64,000 nucleotides of DNA from CAMDKS01 sp964402975 (lineage in GTDB: Bacteria > Bdellovibrionota_B > Oligoflexia > Oligoflexales > RGVZ01), in assembly GCA_964402975.1 (NCBI GenBank), contig CAYOEM010000010.1, forward strand, positions 27,075 to 91,074, written 5' to 3'. Shown here piece after piece: positions 1-8,853 of the stretch (the stretch's first letter is position 1; every line of letters starts with the position of its first letter). The position numbers and the translations under genes are program-made. The notes beneath the pieces were generated by a model. The model saw nothing but the letters and a program-made list of their open reading frames with translations, did not search any database and was not told the origin of the DNA.

Positions 1-275
1 GTAACAGATGACATGAACCACAGCGCCAGGCTAGCAAGGATTGGTCGGACGTTTTTCTGCACTGATAGCTCCAAGGGTGACGTCCGGATCGTATCGGCAG
101 ACTTTTTTTTGACATAAAAAAAAAGAAACGCGAGCTTTTATGGGGCCTGAATCGACTGGCTTCTGGGCGGTTTTTTTGCGAACTGCCAAATCCTCTGGAT
201 ACGTGCGAGCCTACAGGCCTGGTCAGCCAGGTGGGAACCCCCCTCGACTGCCGTCGTGAACCCCGATGTTTGTAA
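1..275. other. non-coding stretch at window edge
   Basis: No convincing coding frame lies here. The region holds T- and A-runs around 102-124, a TTGACA at 109-114 without a well-placed -10, and a small perfect hairpin (CCTGG-TCAG-CCAGG) near 220-233 inside a GC-rich patch. It could be the 3' region of the gene at 276-947 or contain a small structured RNA, but no family was recognised. Confidence 0.4.
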
Positions 276-947
276 TTATTTTGCGCTGATTTTGGCGCCC
301 TGGGTCTTATTTTCAATCACCGCAGTCAGCGCAGAATGAAGCGTCTTAGATTCATCAGAGACCGCTCTAAGTACCGACTCCAGCCCAGGGACAGTTGGAT
401 TGTCTCTAAGCAGGGTTTGAGCGGCTTCCTTCCAGTCTCCCGAAAATTTAGCACGGCTTAGATCATCTAGGATTTTTTGCAGTTGGGTTAGACGCTCTAG
501 TAATTTGCAAAGCTCTACAGTTTGATCGACTCCCATGTCGCGCAGTCGATCGATCAATCCAGCCACTAACTCAATATCGTCGATGACCTCGAGTAACTCG
601 GGCTGAAGATCATTTTTTCTTGCCTGCCAAAGATGAACCGCCAACGATTTTAAACCGCTCAAAATTGCAAAACACAAGGAATGAATTGCATCTAAACTCT
701 GTAAAGCAAGCTCTTCAGGGCTTTCGACCCTCAACTCCAGACGCATATCTGAGTGAATACTGACCGTTTCACAGACCGGTAGATGCCCCCAAAACTCGAG
801 TATATCTCGACCGTCTAAAAACGCTGACGTCACAGTTTTCCCAACTTCGACCAATGTTTCATCAACCCATGCACAGACCTCTGCAAGATTACGAAGAGGC
901 ACTGGAACAGGTATGAGTTTTTGATTAATCATCAATCGTTTCAGCAT
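276..947 (-). CDS. hypothetical protein, 223 aa, helical
   Basis: Not recognised. The protein is soluble-looking, with no signal peptide or membrane segment, and is rich in leucine and acidic residues. Residues 80-170 look like consecutive amphipathic helices, and the C-terminus is lysine-rich. It is the last gene of the minus-strand run that begins far upstream with aroK and gsp genes, about 100 bases after the glycosyltransferase-TPR gene. The start at 947 (ATG) has only a weak ribosome site, and a second ATG five codons in is possible. Its position after a FliT-like gene and a glycosyltransferase fits a flagellum- or surface-related role, but nothing in its sequence proves this. Confidence 0.7.
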   Translation of the reverse strand: MLKRLMINQKLIPVPVPLRNLAEVCAWVDETLVEVGKTVTSAFLDGRDILEFWGHLPVCETVSIHSDMRLELRVESPEELALQSLDAIHSLCFAILSGLKSLAVHLWQARKNDLQPELLEVIDDIELVAGLIDRLRDMGVDQTVELCKLLERLTQLQKILDDLSRAKFSGDWKEAAQTLLRDNPTVPGLESVLRAVSDESKTLHSALTAVIENKTQGAKISAK

Positions 948-1048
948 GTCGCACCATCATACATTGCATTTATTCAACCGTGTAGAAAACGGGCGGAGCT
1001 ACAAAACCTGCAGCGTCCACCCGTCAGCTTCATTCGACGCTGGTCTTC

Positions 1049-2905
1049 TCAGCGCTGGTTTGAACCAGCTTTCGCATCAGATGTTCCTCGGATCTGGCCC
1101 AACAATTGGGAGGCTCTCGTATCATTAGGATCGATCGCCAACATCTGCGTTAGTAACATTTCAGCCGCGGTGCCATTGCCAGTCTTGTACTCAATGCCAG
1201 CCAAAGAGAACACCATATTCAAGTCCTGCGGCTTTTGAGCAATATAGCGGCAGAGCGCATTGCGTGCATCATCAAAACTATTACGGTCATAAGCCAACTT
1301 CACTAGCGTAAACACGGCTGGCGCATTGGTCGGATTTAGTCGACAGGCATTAGTGACCCATTTGTTTGACTCAGTCAGCTCGCCAAGCCCCTGAAACGCT
1401 AGCCCCAAACCAAAGCTTCCCATCTCATCATTGGGTGCAAGACTAACTGCTTTTTGGAAGTGAATCACAGCACTGTCGTAACTATTTTTGGTGAGTGCGA
1501 CAGTTCCCAGACCAATGTGGGCCTTACTGGAGAAAGGATCGATGCTGAGAGCTTTGGCGTAGGAGTTTTTAGCGCTATTTGAGTCGCCAAGCCTAGTAAA
1601 ACAATCACCCACCAGTCGTAGCAAATTGGCTTGGTGATATTGAGGTACTGAACCTGACTTGAATAGCATCTCTATACGGTCGACGGCATCAAGGTATTCA
1701 CCGTTATTAATGCAAACTTCGACCTCAACAACTGCGCGATCCACAGCATTGTAATCACGACGGATGTCGCGTTTAACAATATCGGCCAGCGCTGCGCCCA
1801 TGCGACGAGTCACACGGTCACTATTGAAACGCTGCTCAAAAGTGGACAAGTTCTTGTTGGCGATGTTGTTTGTCAACGACTTGGCTTCAGCGGCCTTCTC
1901 AATCGCTGCTGCGAGGCTTTCGACGGATCCGGGGCAAAAATCAATACGATGTTTGCCGATATACTCCTCGACCACTGGATTGCGAGACGCAATCACAGGA
2001 ACCTTATTGACCATAGCCACTACGAGGCGGTATGGGTCACCCTCCATTCGGTCACGATGAGGAGTATTGCTGTAGAATAACGCATCACAAGCCATAAACA
2101 TGGCATCGAATGCATCGCGACTTGGAGCCACAAAAAGCAATCTGCCACCCAATCCAAGCTTGCTGGCGCGCTGGTTTAGCTCCTCTGCAGCCGACCCAAC
2201 TCCACAAAGAGCAATTCTAAGACGTCGTTTTAGCGCTGCATTGCTATTCATGGCAGCTTTTGCACCGTGAAGTAGCAACATAAGATCCTCTTCGAACTCT
2301 ATTTGTCCAAGATGTCCGATCAAATAATCGCCATCTTTCAATCCAAATAGTTGCATAGCTTTGGATCGTCCCTTGAGACTGCGCTTAAGACGCGTCGTGG
2401 CAAAAGGCTCAAAAAACGAGATGCGTGCCGCTTCGACACCTTCTAGCAACAAGACTTCCCGGGCAGCATTACTCTGAACGATATAAGCGTCCGCCGCGTT
2501 GGCCAATTCCTGTCGAATAATCCTGAATTGATCCAAATCCTCGCCTGGAAAAGGTGTTAAATTATCAACCCAAACTGCCAGTCTAAAGTTGTTGCGCCAC
2601 TTGGCTTTGACTGCTTGATATGCATAGAGACCCAAGCGCTCTTTGACAACCACAAGATCAAAGCCCGCCAAAGCCTTCTCAAGACCAGGGAGGTAAGTTG
2701 GATTGTCATCGTGATCAGGAAGTGCAACACACTTTAGATCTTGGTACCCAGTTGTTTTTGAAATAAAGTCTGCAATGCTCTCACTTGTGATCATGTAGAC
2801 GTCATAAACGTCTTTCAGCAATTGAAACTGATCGATCTCCTCGATACTTGGCAGATTGCCGTAAACGAGCGCGAGTTTTGCTTTTACATTCAAACTGGTC
2901 GCCAT
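1049..2905 (-). CDS. glycosyltransferase-like protein with C-terminal TPR repeats
   Basis: About 618 aa. The N-terminal 370 residues read as a GT-B glycosyltransferase: a first Rossmann half, then a second half starting near the GHLGQ strand, with an MVNKVPVIAS segment resembling the family-4 donor-site region. The C-terminal 220 residues are tetratricopeptide repeats with the usual A/G/Y/P spacing (for example YAKALSIDPFSSKAHIGLG). The start is set at ATG 2905 because GAGGAG lies 8-13 bases upstream; an in-frame TTG at 2920 would lie on top of that site. GT-TPR fusions often glycosylate surface proteins such as flagellins. The FliT-like neighbour fits that, but the acceptor is unknown. Confidence 0.75.
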   Translation of the reverse strand: MATSLNVKAKLALVYGNLPSIEEIDQFQLLKDVYDVYMITSESIADFISKTTGYQDLKCVALPDHDDNPTYLPGLEKALAGFDLVVVKERLGLYAYQAVKAKWRNNFRLAVWVDNLTPFPGEDLDQFRIIRQELANAADAYIVQSNAAREVLLLEGVEAARISFFEPFATTRLKRSLKGRSKAMQLFGLKDGDYLIGHLGQIEFEEDLMLLLHGAKAAMNSNAALKRRLRIALCGVGSAAEELNQRASKLGLGGRLLFVAPSRDAFDAMFMACDALFYSNTPHRDRMEGDPYRLVVAMVNKVPVIASRNPVVEEYIGKHRIDFCPGSVESLAAAIEKAAEAKSLTNNIANKNLSTFEQRFNSDRVTRRMGAALADIVKRDIRRDYNAVDRAVVEVEVCINNGEYLDAVDRIEMLFKSGSVPQYHQANLLRLVGDCFTRLGDSNSAKNSYAKALSIDPFSSKAHIGLGTVALTKNSYDSAVIHFQKAVSLAPNDEMGSFGLGLAFQGLGELTESNKWVTNACRLNPTNAPAVFTLVKLAYDRNSFDDARNALCRYIAQKPQDLNMVFSLAGIEYKTGNGTAAEMLLTQMLAIDPNDTRASQLLGQIRGTSDAKAGSNQR

Positions 2906-2958
2906 AACAATTCTCCTCAATAAATTTCTTTGCTCAAAACCTCAGAACCATTAAACAC

Positions 2959-3333
2959 TTAAACCGGTTTTTCCCACTTTGACTCTTGAACCTGACCTGA
3001 TCTAAACCTACCCAATGTCTTAGATACTTTCGCCAGCCTTGAAACTTCGCCTTCTAACTTTTCCCTGGCACTCATCATGACCGCCAGGAGTTTTTCATCG
3101 TTTGCAGCGATCTGGCCCCATATAGCGCGGAGTTGAGCATCTTGCTCCGCAGAGTAACCGTCCTTCTGGGCGAGGTAATCTGCCGCTCTGAAATTGTGAA
3201 ATGCGGCCTTTCGCATACTTAACAAGGAGTCCGCCTCGTCCCACATCTCACGCTGGATGTAATCGAGAGCTCGAACGCCTCGTTCGTAATATACGGTTAG
3301 CGCGGTGCAAGCTCGCTCAGGCCAAGTAGCCAT
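2959..3333 (-). CDS. small helical protein, FliT/FlgN-like chaperone candidate
   Basis: 124 aa, almost entirely helical, with no signal peptide. The layout resembles FliT-type flagellar export chaperones: an N-terminal helix with LLSMRKAAF, a middle helix ending in an IAANDEKLLAVM-type segment, and a C-terminal helix followed by a GRFRSG tail, reminiscent of the LxxLxxGRRAxxAY ending of FliT proteins. This is pattern similarity only. It sits 92 bases after gspN and 53 bases before the glycosyltransferase-TPR gene. There is no strong ribosome site before ATG 3333. Alternative: an unrelated small coiled-coil protein. Confidence 0.5.
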   Translation of the reverse strand: MATWPERACTALTVYYERGVRALDYIQREMWDEADSLLSMRKAAFHNFRAADYLAQKDGYSAEQDAQLRAIWGQIAANDEKLLAVMMSAREKLEGEVSRLAKVSKTLGRFRSGQVQESKWEKPV

Positions 3334-3425
3334 AGATTACCAAGTCCGTAATTCTTAATACTTTGCTCTAAGATTAATTTTACGGCAGATTACTCAGAGT
3401 TGTCAAAGTTCAGGGGATTTTGGGT

Positions 3426-4361
3426 TCAGATGGGGTTGAACTGCGGGGATCCAACGGGACCCTTGATTTCGAGGCTCAAAGAGCCGTTTTTCGACATCCC
3501 ATTGCTTAATCCGTCGACCAGCATCCCGTATTGGTCTCCCAGTATGCCTTTCAGATGTAAGAATGCCTTCAAACTGAGGTCACTGTTGGAAAACGAGGAT
3601 TTTAGGTCGACTTTACCGTCAACACCAACATCTAGATCGGCGGTCGTCAATCTCGTGCTGGAGTCGATATTCAGAGCTCCTCCGCCAAGTTTTGCAGATA
3701 TCTCAGCTGTTTTAAACTGCTGATCAGGGAAATCCAAAGAGGGATCTGATAAAAGTAGAACCGCATTGCTGAAATTGATCTTCACCACACCCGAAGACTG
3801 CGGCAAAGCTGCAGAATTTAGGCTCAGATCAGCTTTGCCGTTAAGATTGCCGCGAAAGCCAAGCTTGGCGAGCAAGGGACCTGCAATAGGACCGCCAACA
3901 CCAGCATCGACGGCCGTTTGAATCCCAAATGATGCTAGAGAGTCCAGCGTGAATGACTTTGCATTCAAAGATACTCTGGATGGCAACCCAACGCGACCCA
4001 TCAAAATATCCAACAGACCAAATCCAATATTAACGTTAAGGTCCCCGCCTTTAATGTCTTCTACGTCAATAGAGACGCCTAGTCTCAACATAAGCAAATC
4101 TAAAAGACTTACCGTCGCGCTGAGCTCCTTCATCCGAACCCGAGGAGATCTCCCCTTGTAGACCTCCACGTCTTCCGCTGAAAGGCCAAGAGGAAATGCG
4201 GGCCCCAGTGACTCCATTCGAATTGTAATGCCGGTTGCAAGCTGTACCTGTGCAGACACAGCCTCTTTAAGCACGCCGTAAGGAAATGACATGTAAAGAA
4301 AAAAAGCAAACGAGATCAAAAATAGCGCGGTCATTGCAACTATCGTTCTAGGGCTTTTCAT
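3426..4361 (-). CDS. gspN: type II secretion system protein N
   Basis: 311 aa inner-membrane protein with one N-terminal membrane helix (about residues 8-28) and a long beta-rich periplasmic domain. The membrane-proximal part (FPYGVLKEAV..., then AEDVEVYKG) matches the GspN family of deltaproteobacterial type, where the protein is thought to stabilise the trans-envelope T2SS. It is the last gsp gene of the operon, 11 bases after gspM. A strong GAGGTGAG ribosome site precedes ATG 4361. GspN is distantly related to AsmA-type proteins, so similarity to those is expected. Confidence 0.85.
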   Translation of the reverse strand: MKSPRTIVAMTALFLISFAFFLYMSFPYGVLKEAVSAQVQLATGITIRMESLGPAFPLGLSAEDVEVYKGRSPRVRMKELSATVSLLDLLMLRLGVSIDVEDIKGGDLNVNIGFGLLDILMGRVGLPSRVSLNAKSFTLDSLASFGIQTAVDAGVGGPIAGPLLAKLGFRGNLNGKADLSLNSAALPQSSGVVKINFSNAVLLLSDPSLDFPDQQFKTAEISAKLGGGALNIDSSTRLTTADLDVGVDGKVDLKSSFSNSDLSLKAFLHLKGILGDQYGMLVDGLSNGMSKNGSLSLEIKGPVGSPQFNPI

Positions 4362-4372
4362 ATCTCACCTCT

Positions 4373-5023
4373 TCAGCTCTTAGCCGCTAAACCGCGAGCC
4401 TTCAGCGTAACCTCGAAAAATAACTTCGTTCCTACAGCTCGAATATCGATGTCCTGAACGCGCACGAAACCCTCACCTTTTTCTATCTCGATAATAAAAT
4501 TCAAAAGTCTTGGGATCGATATTTTCGAAAGTCGAACATCTGCTTTGACTTCTTCAAATTTTGATCCCAAAGGATTGTCAGCCGATAAAGGCGCACGACT
4601 CTCCGAGATATCTGAGATCTGAACCCCCTGATCGTTAGCGATCTTCTCGAAGTATGGCTTGATTCGGACAGATCCCGCTCCACCCAAAGCATCTGATAAA
4701 TTTTGAAAACGCTTGTCTTCGCGAAGATAGTCGGCCTTCAGTTCTTTGATTTCATACAATGCATCAAATCGCCTGTTTAAGTCGCGATTTAAAGCATTAA
4801 TTTGGCTAAAATACAGCGCTAAAAAGCCAAAAACGATCAGTCCAAGCGCCGCCACACCTCCACCGATAACAGCATTTCTTTGCGGTGGCTCGAGTTTGTA
4901 GAAGGTATCGACGAGCAAATCAATGTTTTCATTGTTGGCACCAAAAATCTTTTTGCGCAGCTCCGCCGTAATATTTGCCCAGCCACTTTTTATTTTTTCC
5001 TGAATGTCCTCAAACGCACTCAT
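4373..5023 (-). CDS. gspM: type II secretion system protein M
   Basis: 216 aa bitopic protein: a cytoplasmic N-terminus of about 50 residues, one membrane helix (about residues 52-73), a short coiled coil and a C-terminal ferredoxin-like domain ending with the RVQDIDIRAVG strand. This is the GspM/PilO layout. GspM pairs with GspL in the inner-membrane platform that couples the GspE ATPase to pseudopilus assembly. The gene lies 11 bases after gspL. Identification rests on topology, length and gene order more than on strict motifs. Confidence 0.8.
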   Translation of the reverse strand: MSAFEDIQEKIKSGWANITAELRKKIFGANNENIDLLVDTFYKLEPPQRNAVIGGGVAALGLIVFGFLALYFSQINALNRDLNRRFDALYEIKELKADYLREDKRFQNLSDALGGAGSVRIKPYFEKIANDQGVQISDISESRAPLSADNPLGSKFEEVKADVRLSKISIPRLLNFIIEIEKGEGFVRVQDIDIRAVGTKLFFEVTLKARGLAAKS

Positions 5024-5034
5024 CTTCGGGTCCC

Positions 5035-6705
5035 CTAACCTTTGCTCGCCTGACTTTTGGACTTGTAAGACATTTGAAGTTCAAAGCTAATGATCTTGTT
5101 ATCGGTGCCTGGCTTACCACCGGAGCTCTTCTCCTCGAGATCTGTTATACCCTGAGCTTTTTTAAGCGCCTCTTTAATCGCCTCTACAGATGAGTAACCA
5201 TCTGTCTCAGCCTTAAGCTGCAGACGACCGCCGGGCTGGCCGGAGACGCCAGTGAATTTATAGTATGTCACGTCAATTTTTACGGTTTTAGGGATTGCGG
5301 CGCTGATGTCCTGCATCATTAAAAGCCCCGGCGCAGTTCCCGACGACGCCATAAACTGATCGACAGCGTCTCGCCTAGCAGAAATTTCCTTCTGTACGGC
5401 TGTTCGCACTTCGTTTCTGAATTTTGAAAAATCTTGATTGCCCTGCGGCTTCTTACGAGGCAATGAGAGCGTGTTGTACTCTTTTGTGTACTCTTTTTCC
5501 AGCTCGGCTATCTGACGACTATAAATAAAGCTTCGTACGCCGTAAGAGAGTATCAGAAGCAGAAGCGCAATTCCCAGAACTTGCCCGGCAATTTTTCCAA
5601 CCTTCATGATCTGCGCATAGTTTTGAACGTACGCGAACTCGCCTTTGCGGAGATTTATTTGCGAATAGCGTTTAGCACTGACAACCGAGCGCATTCCAAT
5701 CGCCACGCTCTGTGGCATGACGAGGGCTTTATCAGCCAGAGCTTCATCAATCTTAAGATCTGTAGCCTCAAGGCGATTGAGATAGACGGGAATACCTAGC
5801 TGCTCGGTCAAGTACATATCTAAATTCTTAATACGCGCAGTCCCACCAGACAGGAATATGCGCGATATCTTGGTCTTGTCCCATGTTTTAAAGGCATAAA
5901 GAGTTCGACCAAGATCTTTAACAATTGCGTTGCACGCCAAAGTCATACGCTCGGCTGTTTGCCTGTCTTGCGCTGGCAGCCCAACGCCAGTGTCGCCATC
6001 ACATATGAGTCGACTCACGCGATGTTTCACGTCCTGCGCTTCAGCAATCGAACACTCGAGGTCTCTAGACAAAAATTCGGTGAGATAAGCACCGCCAATA
6101 TTTATGGAGCGGAACATCTTTAGCAAGCCGTTTTGCACTATACAAACCGAGGTCTTTTCATGACCAATATCAACCATCGCCACACATTCATTCGGCTCAA
6201 CCCTCAAATATGGAGCTAGGTTATAAAATGACAAGCTATCAACATCTATGAGCTTTGGATCAATGTTGACATGGTGCAGATGGTCCAGGAAACTCTGTAA
6301 AAACGTCTTCCGAGTCATCACCACCATGACGATCGTGCGTCCGTCGGCAGCAGTTCCCAAAATTTGATGATCAACGATCATATCTTCGAGATTGAAGGGA
6401 ACTGCGTCTTCTACTTCAGCCATGACGGCCATGCTTATTTTCCGAGGATCTGCAAAACTCACCGGCACGATGCGGCTTGAAATATACTGACCTGGCATTG
6501 CGGTCAAAATACGATCGGCCTGAAGATTATTATCCTTGAAAAGCTGCTCCAAGCATTGCGCAAGAAGAACGTTGCGATCCAGATCTTCTTGAATCGGCAT
6601 GGGTAGTTCATGAAAACTTTTTATTTGGTAAGACTTAAACGAATTTATAATTTCAACGGCTTTGATTGAGTAACTACCGATATCAAGCCCGATTACTTTT
6701 TGCAT
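5035..6705 (-). CDS. gspL: type II secretion system protein L (PilM-PilN type fusion)
   Basis: 556 aa. Residues 1-345 are an actin-like PilM-type domain, with the phosphate-loop strand GLDIGSYSIKAVE at the N-terminus, VAMVDIGHEKTSV near 174 and FLSGGTA near 285. A membrane helix follows at about 375-390, then a periplasmic coiled coil and a PilN/GspL-like ferredoxin fold. It therefore joins in one chain what type IV pilus systems encode as PilM and PilN, which is the standard GspL design; the full-length PilM-like half is typical of deltaproteobacterial T2SS. It recruits GspE to the membrane. Gene order (K-L-M-N) supports the call. Confidence 0.9.
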   Translation of the reverse strand: MQKVIGLDIGSYSIKAVEIINSFKSYQIKSFHELPMPIQEDLDRNVLLAQCLEQLFKDNNLQADRILTAMPGQYISSRIVPVSFADPRKISMAVMAEVEDAVPFNLEDMIVDHQILGTAADGRTIVMVVMTRKTFLQSFLDHLHHVNIDPKLIDVDSLSFYNLAPYLRVEPNECVAMVDIGHEKTSVCIVQNGLLKMFRSINIGGAYLTEFLSRDLECSIAEAQDVKHRVSRLICDGDTGVGLPAQDRQTAERMTLACNAIVKDLGRTLYAFKTWDKTKISRIFLSGGTARIKNLDMYLTEQLGIPVYLNRLEATDLKIDEALADKALVMPQSVAIGMRSVVSAKRYSQINLRKGEFAYVQNYAQIMKVGKIAGQVLGIALLLLILSYGVRSFIYSRQIAELEKEYTKEYNTLSLPRKKPQGNQDFSKFRNEVRTAVQKEISARRDAVDQFMASSGTAPGLLMMQDISAAIPKTVKIDVTYYKFTGVSGQPGGRLQLKAETDGYSSVEAIKEALKKAQGITDLEEKSSGGKPGTDNKIISFELQMSYKSKSQASKG

Positions 6706-6790
6706 ACCCGCAAAGACCTCTGAATAAGTAAAGCTGCAACCATAATTGTCGCATTTTTGTGAGTAAAAACCAAAAGTTGAAAATATTTGC

Positions 6791-8050
6791 TTAATACATT
6801 CTGAAAAAATTCAGAGTCCACGGGGCCATGGATGGTGATGCTGCTAATTGATTGGGCGTTGTCCGTTGTATGACATATTCCAAAATTCTTGTCTGTTCTC
6901 CAATGATTCCTTTGGCTTTTATAGTAAAAGCGCGTGACTCAGTGGTAAGCCAGGAGCCTCGGTCTGAGGCGCCGCCCTTGGAATCCGTTCGATAGTTGAA
7001 TAGATCTCCAAGCAACGTCTGAAGGTCTGCATCACTTGATGCTAACCGGCCATTGGTTTCAACGAGTTCCTGATAACGTTTTATAAATTTTGCCATGGCA
7101 TCAGGCGTATTTAACTCTCGCCCAAACATGCACCTCAATGCTTCCTGCGGCATCGTATTAATGTTGAGCTTAAAAGAATTCTTGCTGGTCAAATCAGGAA
7201 ATGGCCAAGCGGTTATGTAGGGACTGTAATACGCATGCAGCTCAGACGTCCAACCTTCAATCATGAGTAGTTCATCGACTGAATCCAATGGGGAGTTCTT
7301 AGCCTTAAAGGGCGGCTTGCGCTTACTGTAGGGATCGTTTTCTTCAGTAAAACCGCTACCGGACTCCGCCACTGCATTCTTATCAACCCAGTCTTTTATC
7401 CTGCGAACGATTTCGGACGGCTTCACATCTTTTTGTCGATTAAAATCCAGCTCCACGGCTGTACAAGTCATCAGAGCTTCAAGCTGCATTAGAATCACGT
7501 TGCACTCGGCTTGGGACTGATAACACACGTTTGGATTAATCTTGCCACTTTCATCAACTACACTGATTCCAAGCTCACCCCCAAGTGATTTTAGCGAGTC
7601 AACAACTTTGACATCAGCTAGACCGGTCAGACCAAAGGCTGCAGCAAACTTATCAGCTTCGGATAAATCAAGCGCTGACTCGAACGGGAAAACGGCGCCC
7701 AACTTATCCCACAGGGGGCCGATCGCATCCCGCATGGGCTTCATCGATGGGTCGCTACCCAACTGTAGTTGCAATCCGTAATCAAACAGATTCAACCAAA
7801 GCGCCCAATTTATACCACTCTTTGCCACGTACTCAGCTCGTATATTATCTCTCTGCGCTGATGCACGAGCTAAATTTACAGTCGATGAAACGATAAAGTC
7901 GGCAGAAAACATCATCATGATCGAAATAATCATCATGGCTACCATCAGAGCCACACCTTTTTGTTGAGTGGTATGGACTGCTTTTTCTTGCTCCGCGACA
8001 GGGAACAACCAGATGGTGCTGGGTCTAAAATTTGAAAAAAATTTCCTCAT
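6791..8050 (-). CDS. gspK: type II secretion minor pseudopilin K
   Basis: About 419 aa from ATG 8050. The prepilin leader ends KG|VALMVAMMIIS at about residue 32, and the conserved Glu at +5 is absent, as is usual for GspK. The large C-terminal domain has the helical insert and the LNINTMPQEAL segment typical of the family. GspK caps the pseudopilus tip with GspI and GspJ. An in-frame ATG at 8059 would have a ribosome site with no spacing, so 8050 is preferred; it overlaps the gspJ stop codon as TGATG, suggesting translational coupling. Confidence 0.9.
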   Translation of the reverse strand: MRKFFSNFRPSTIWLFPVAEQEKAVHTTQQKGVALMVAMMIISIMMMFSADFIVSSTVNLARASAQRDNIRAEYVAKSGINWALWLNLFDYGLQLQLGSDPSMKPMRDAIGPLWDKLGAVFPFESALDLSEADKFAAAFGLTGLADVKVVDSLKSLGGELGISVVDESGKINPNVCYQSQAECNVILMQLEALMTCTAVELDFNRQKDVKPSEIVRRIKDWVDKNAVAESGSGFTEENDPYSKRKPPFKAKNSPLDSVDELLMIEGWTSELHAYYSPYITAWPFPDLTSKNSFKLNINTMPQEALRCMFGRELNTPDAMAKFIKRYQELVETNGRLASSDADLQTLLGDLFNYRTDSKGGASDRGSWLTTESRAFTIKAKGIIGEQTRILEYVIQRTTPNQLAASPSMAPWTLNFFRMY

Positions 8051-8817
8051 CAAAACCATCTCACCGTATTAGATCCCTGCTTTAGCTCTTTCATGCCACG
8101 GGCTTGTTGTATTGACACAATTGTCTGAAGTAGCACCACGTTATTGTCGCTAGTCATTTCGTCCTTTTTTTCTTCAGGCAAATCCTCGTCCTCGTTCCAC
8201 GTCTCTATCTCAATCTTGACCATGGCTGGCAGTTTGTCTCGCCATTCTCCGCGTGAACTATCCCAACGATCGGTCGACCAGTCATCACCCCGCCACGGAC
8301 TTATGCGAAATGTTTTAATATTTTTCGCGAAGACTCGCATCGGCGGATCGTCCTTAAGATCATCACGATTAGCCGGCATTACACCGCGGTATAAATCGCG
8401 TCGACCTGGCGTGTTTTTTGAATCTCTGATCTCATAGACGACATAAGCGGTATCACCTACGGGAGCACCTGGCTCACCCTGTACGTTACCCGTGATTGTC
8501 ATCGCCAGCTTGTCGCGGTCAGAACTTCGATCAATCCTGAAGATTGTTTTGAATTTCCGTTCCGATCCACCACGCGGCGTGTCGTTAAGTCCTACGACAA
8601 ATGCATGCTCAACATCCCAAGCGACTTTTGATATGACCGCTCCAAGCCTGTGGGTTATCCGACCTTCCCTCGCCAACGACACCTTCAAATCAACAGACGA
8701 TCTTAGCATTGTCGTAATCGTAATAATAAGACCAAGCAAAATGCTGATGGTTATCATGACTTCAAGCAATGAAAATCCAGCTGTATTATCGCTACATTTT
8801 GGGGGAATACGCTTCAA
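8050..8817 (-). CDS. gspJ: type II secretion minor pseudopilin J
   Basis: 255 aa. The class III leader has its cleavage point after Gly14 (G|FSLLE) with Glu at +5, followed by the hydrophobic helix of a pseudopilin. A basic leader precedes it (MKRIPPK). The soluble domain contains the YRGVMPAN and FRISPWRG strands expected of GspJ. It overlaps gspK by one base. Substrate of the prepilin peptidase GspO, which is not encoded in this window. Confidence 0.88.
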   Translation of the reverse strand: MKRIPPKCSDNTAGFSLLEVMITISILLGLIITITTMLRSSVDLKVSLAREGRITHRLGAVISKVAWDVEHAFVVGLNDTPRGGSERKFKTIFRIDRSSDRDKLAMTITGNVQGEPGAPVGDTAYVVYEIRDSKNTPGRRDLYRGVMPANRDDLKDDPPMRVFAKNIKTFRISPWRGDDWSTDRWDSSRGEWRDKLPAMVKIEIETWNEDEDLPEEKKDEMTSDNNVVLLQTIVSIQQARGMKELKQGSNTVRWF

Positions 8818-8853
8818 CCTGACTCCTTAATGTTGAAAACCCATAAAGTAAAA

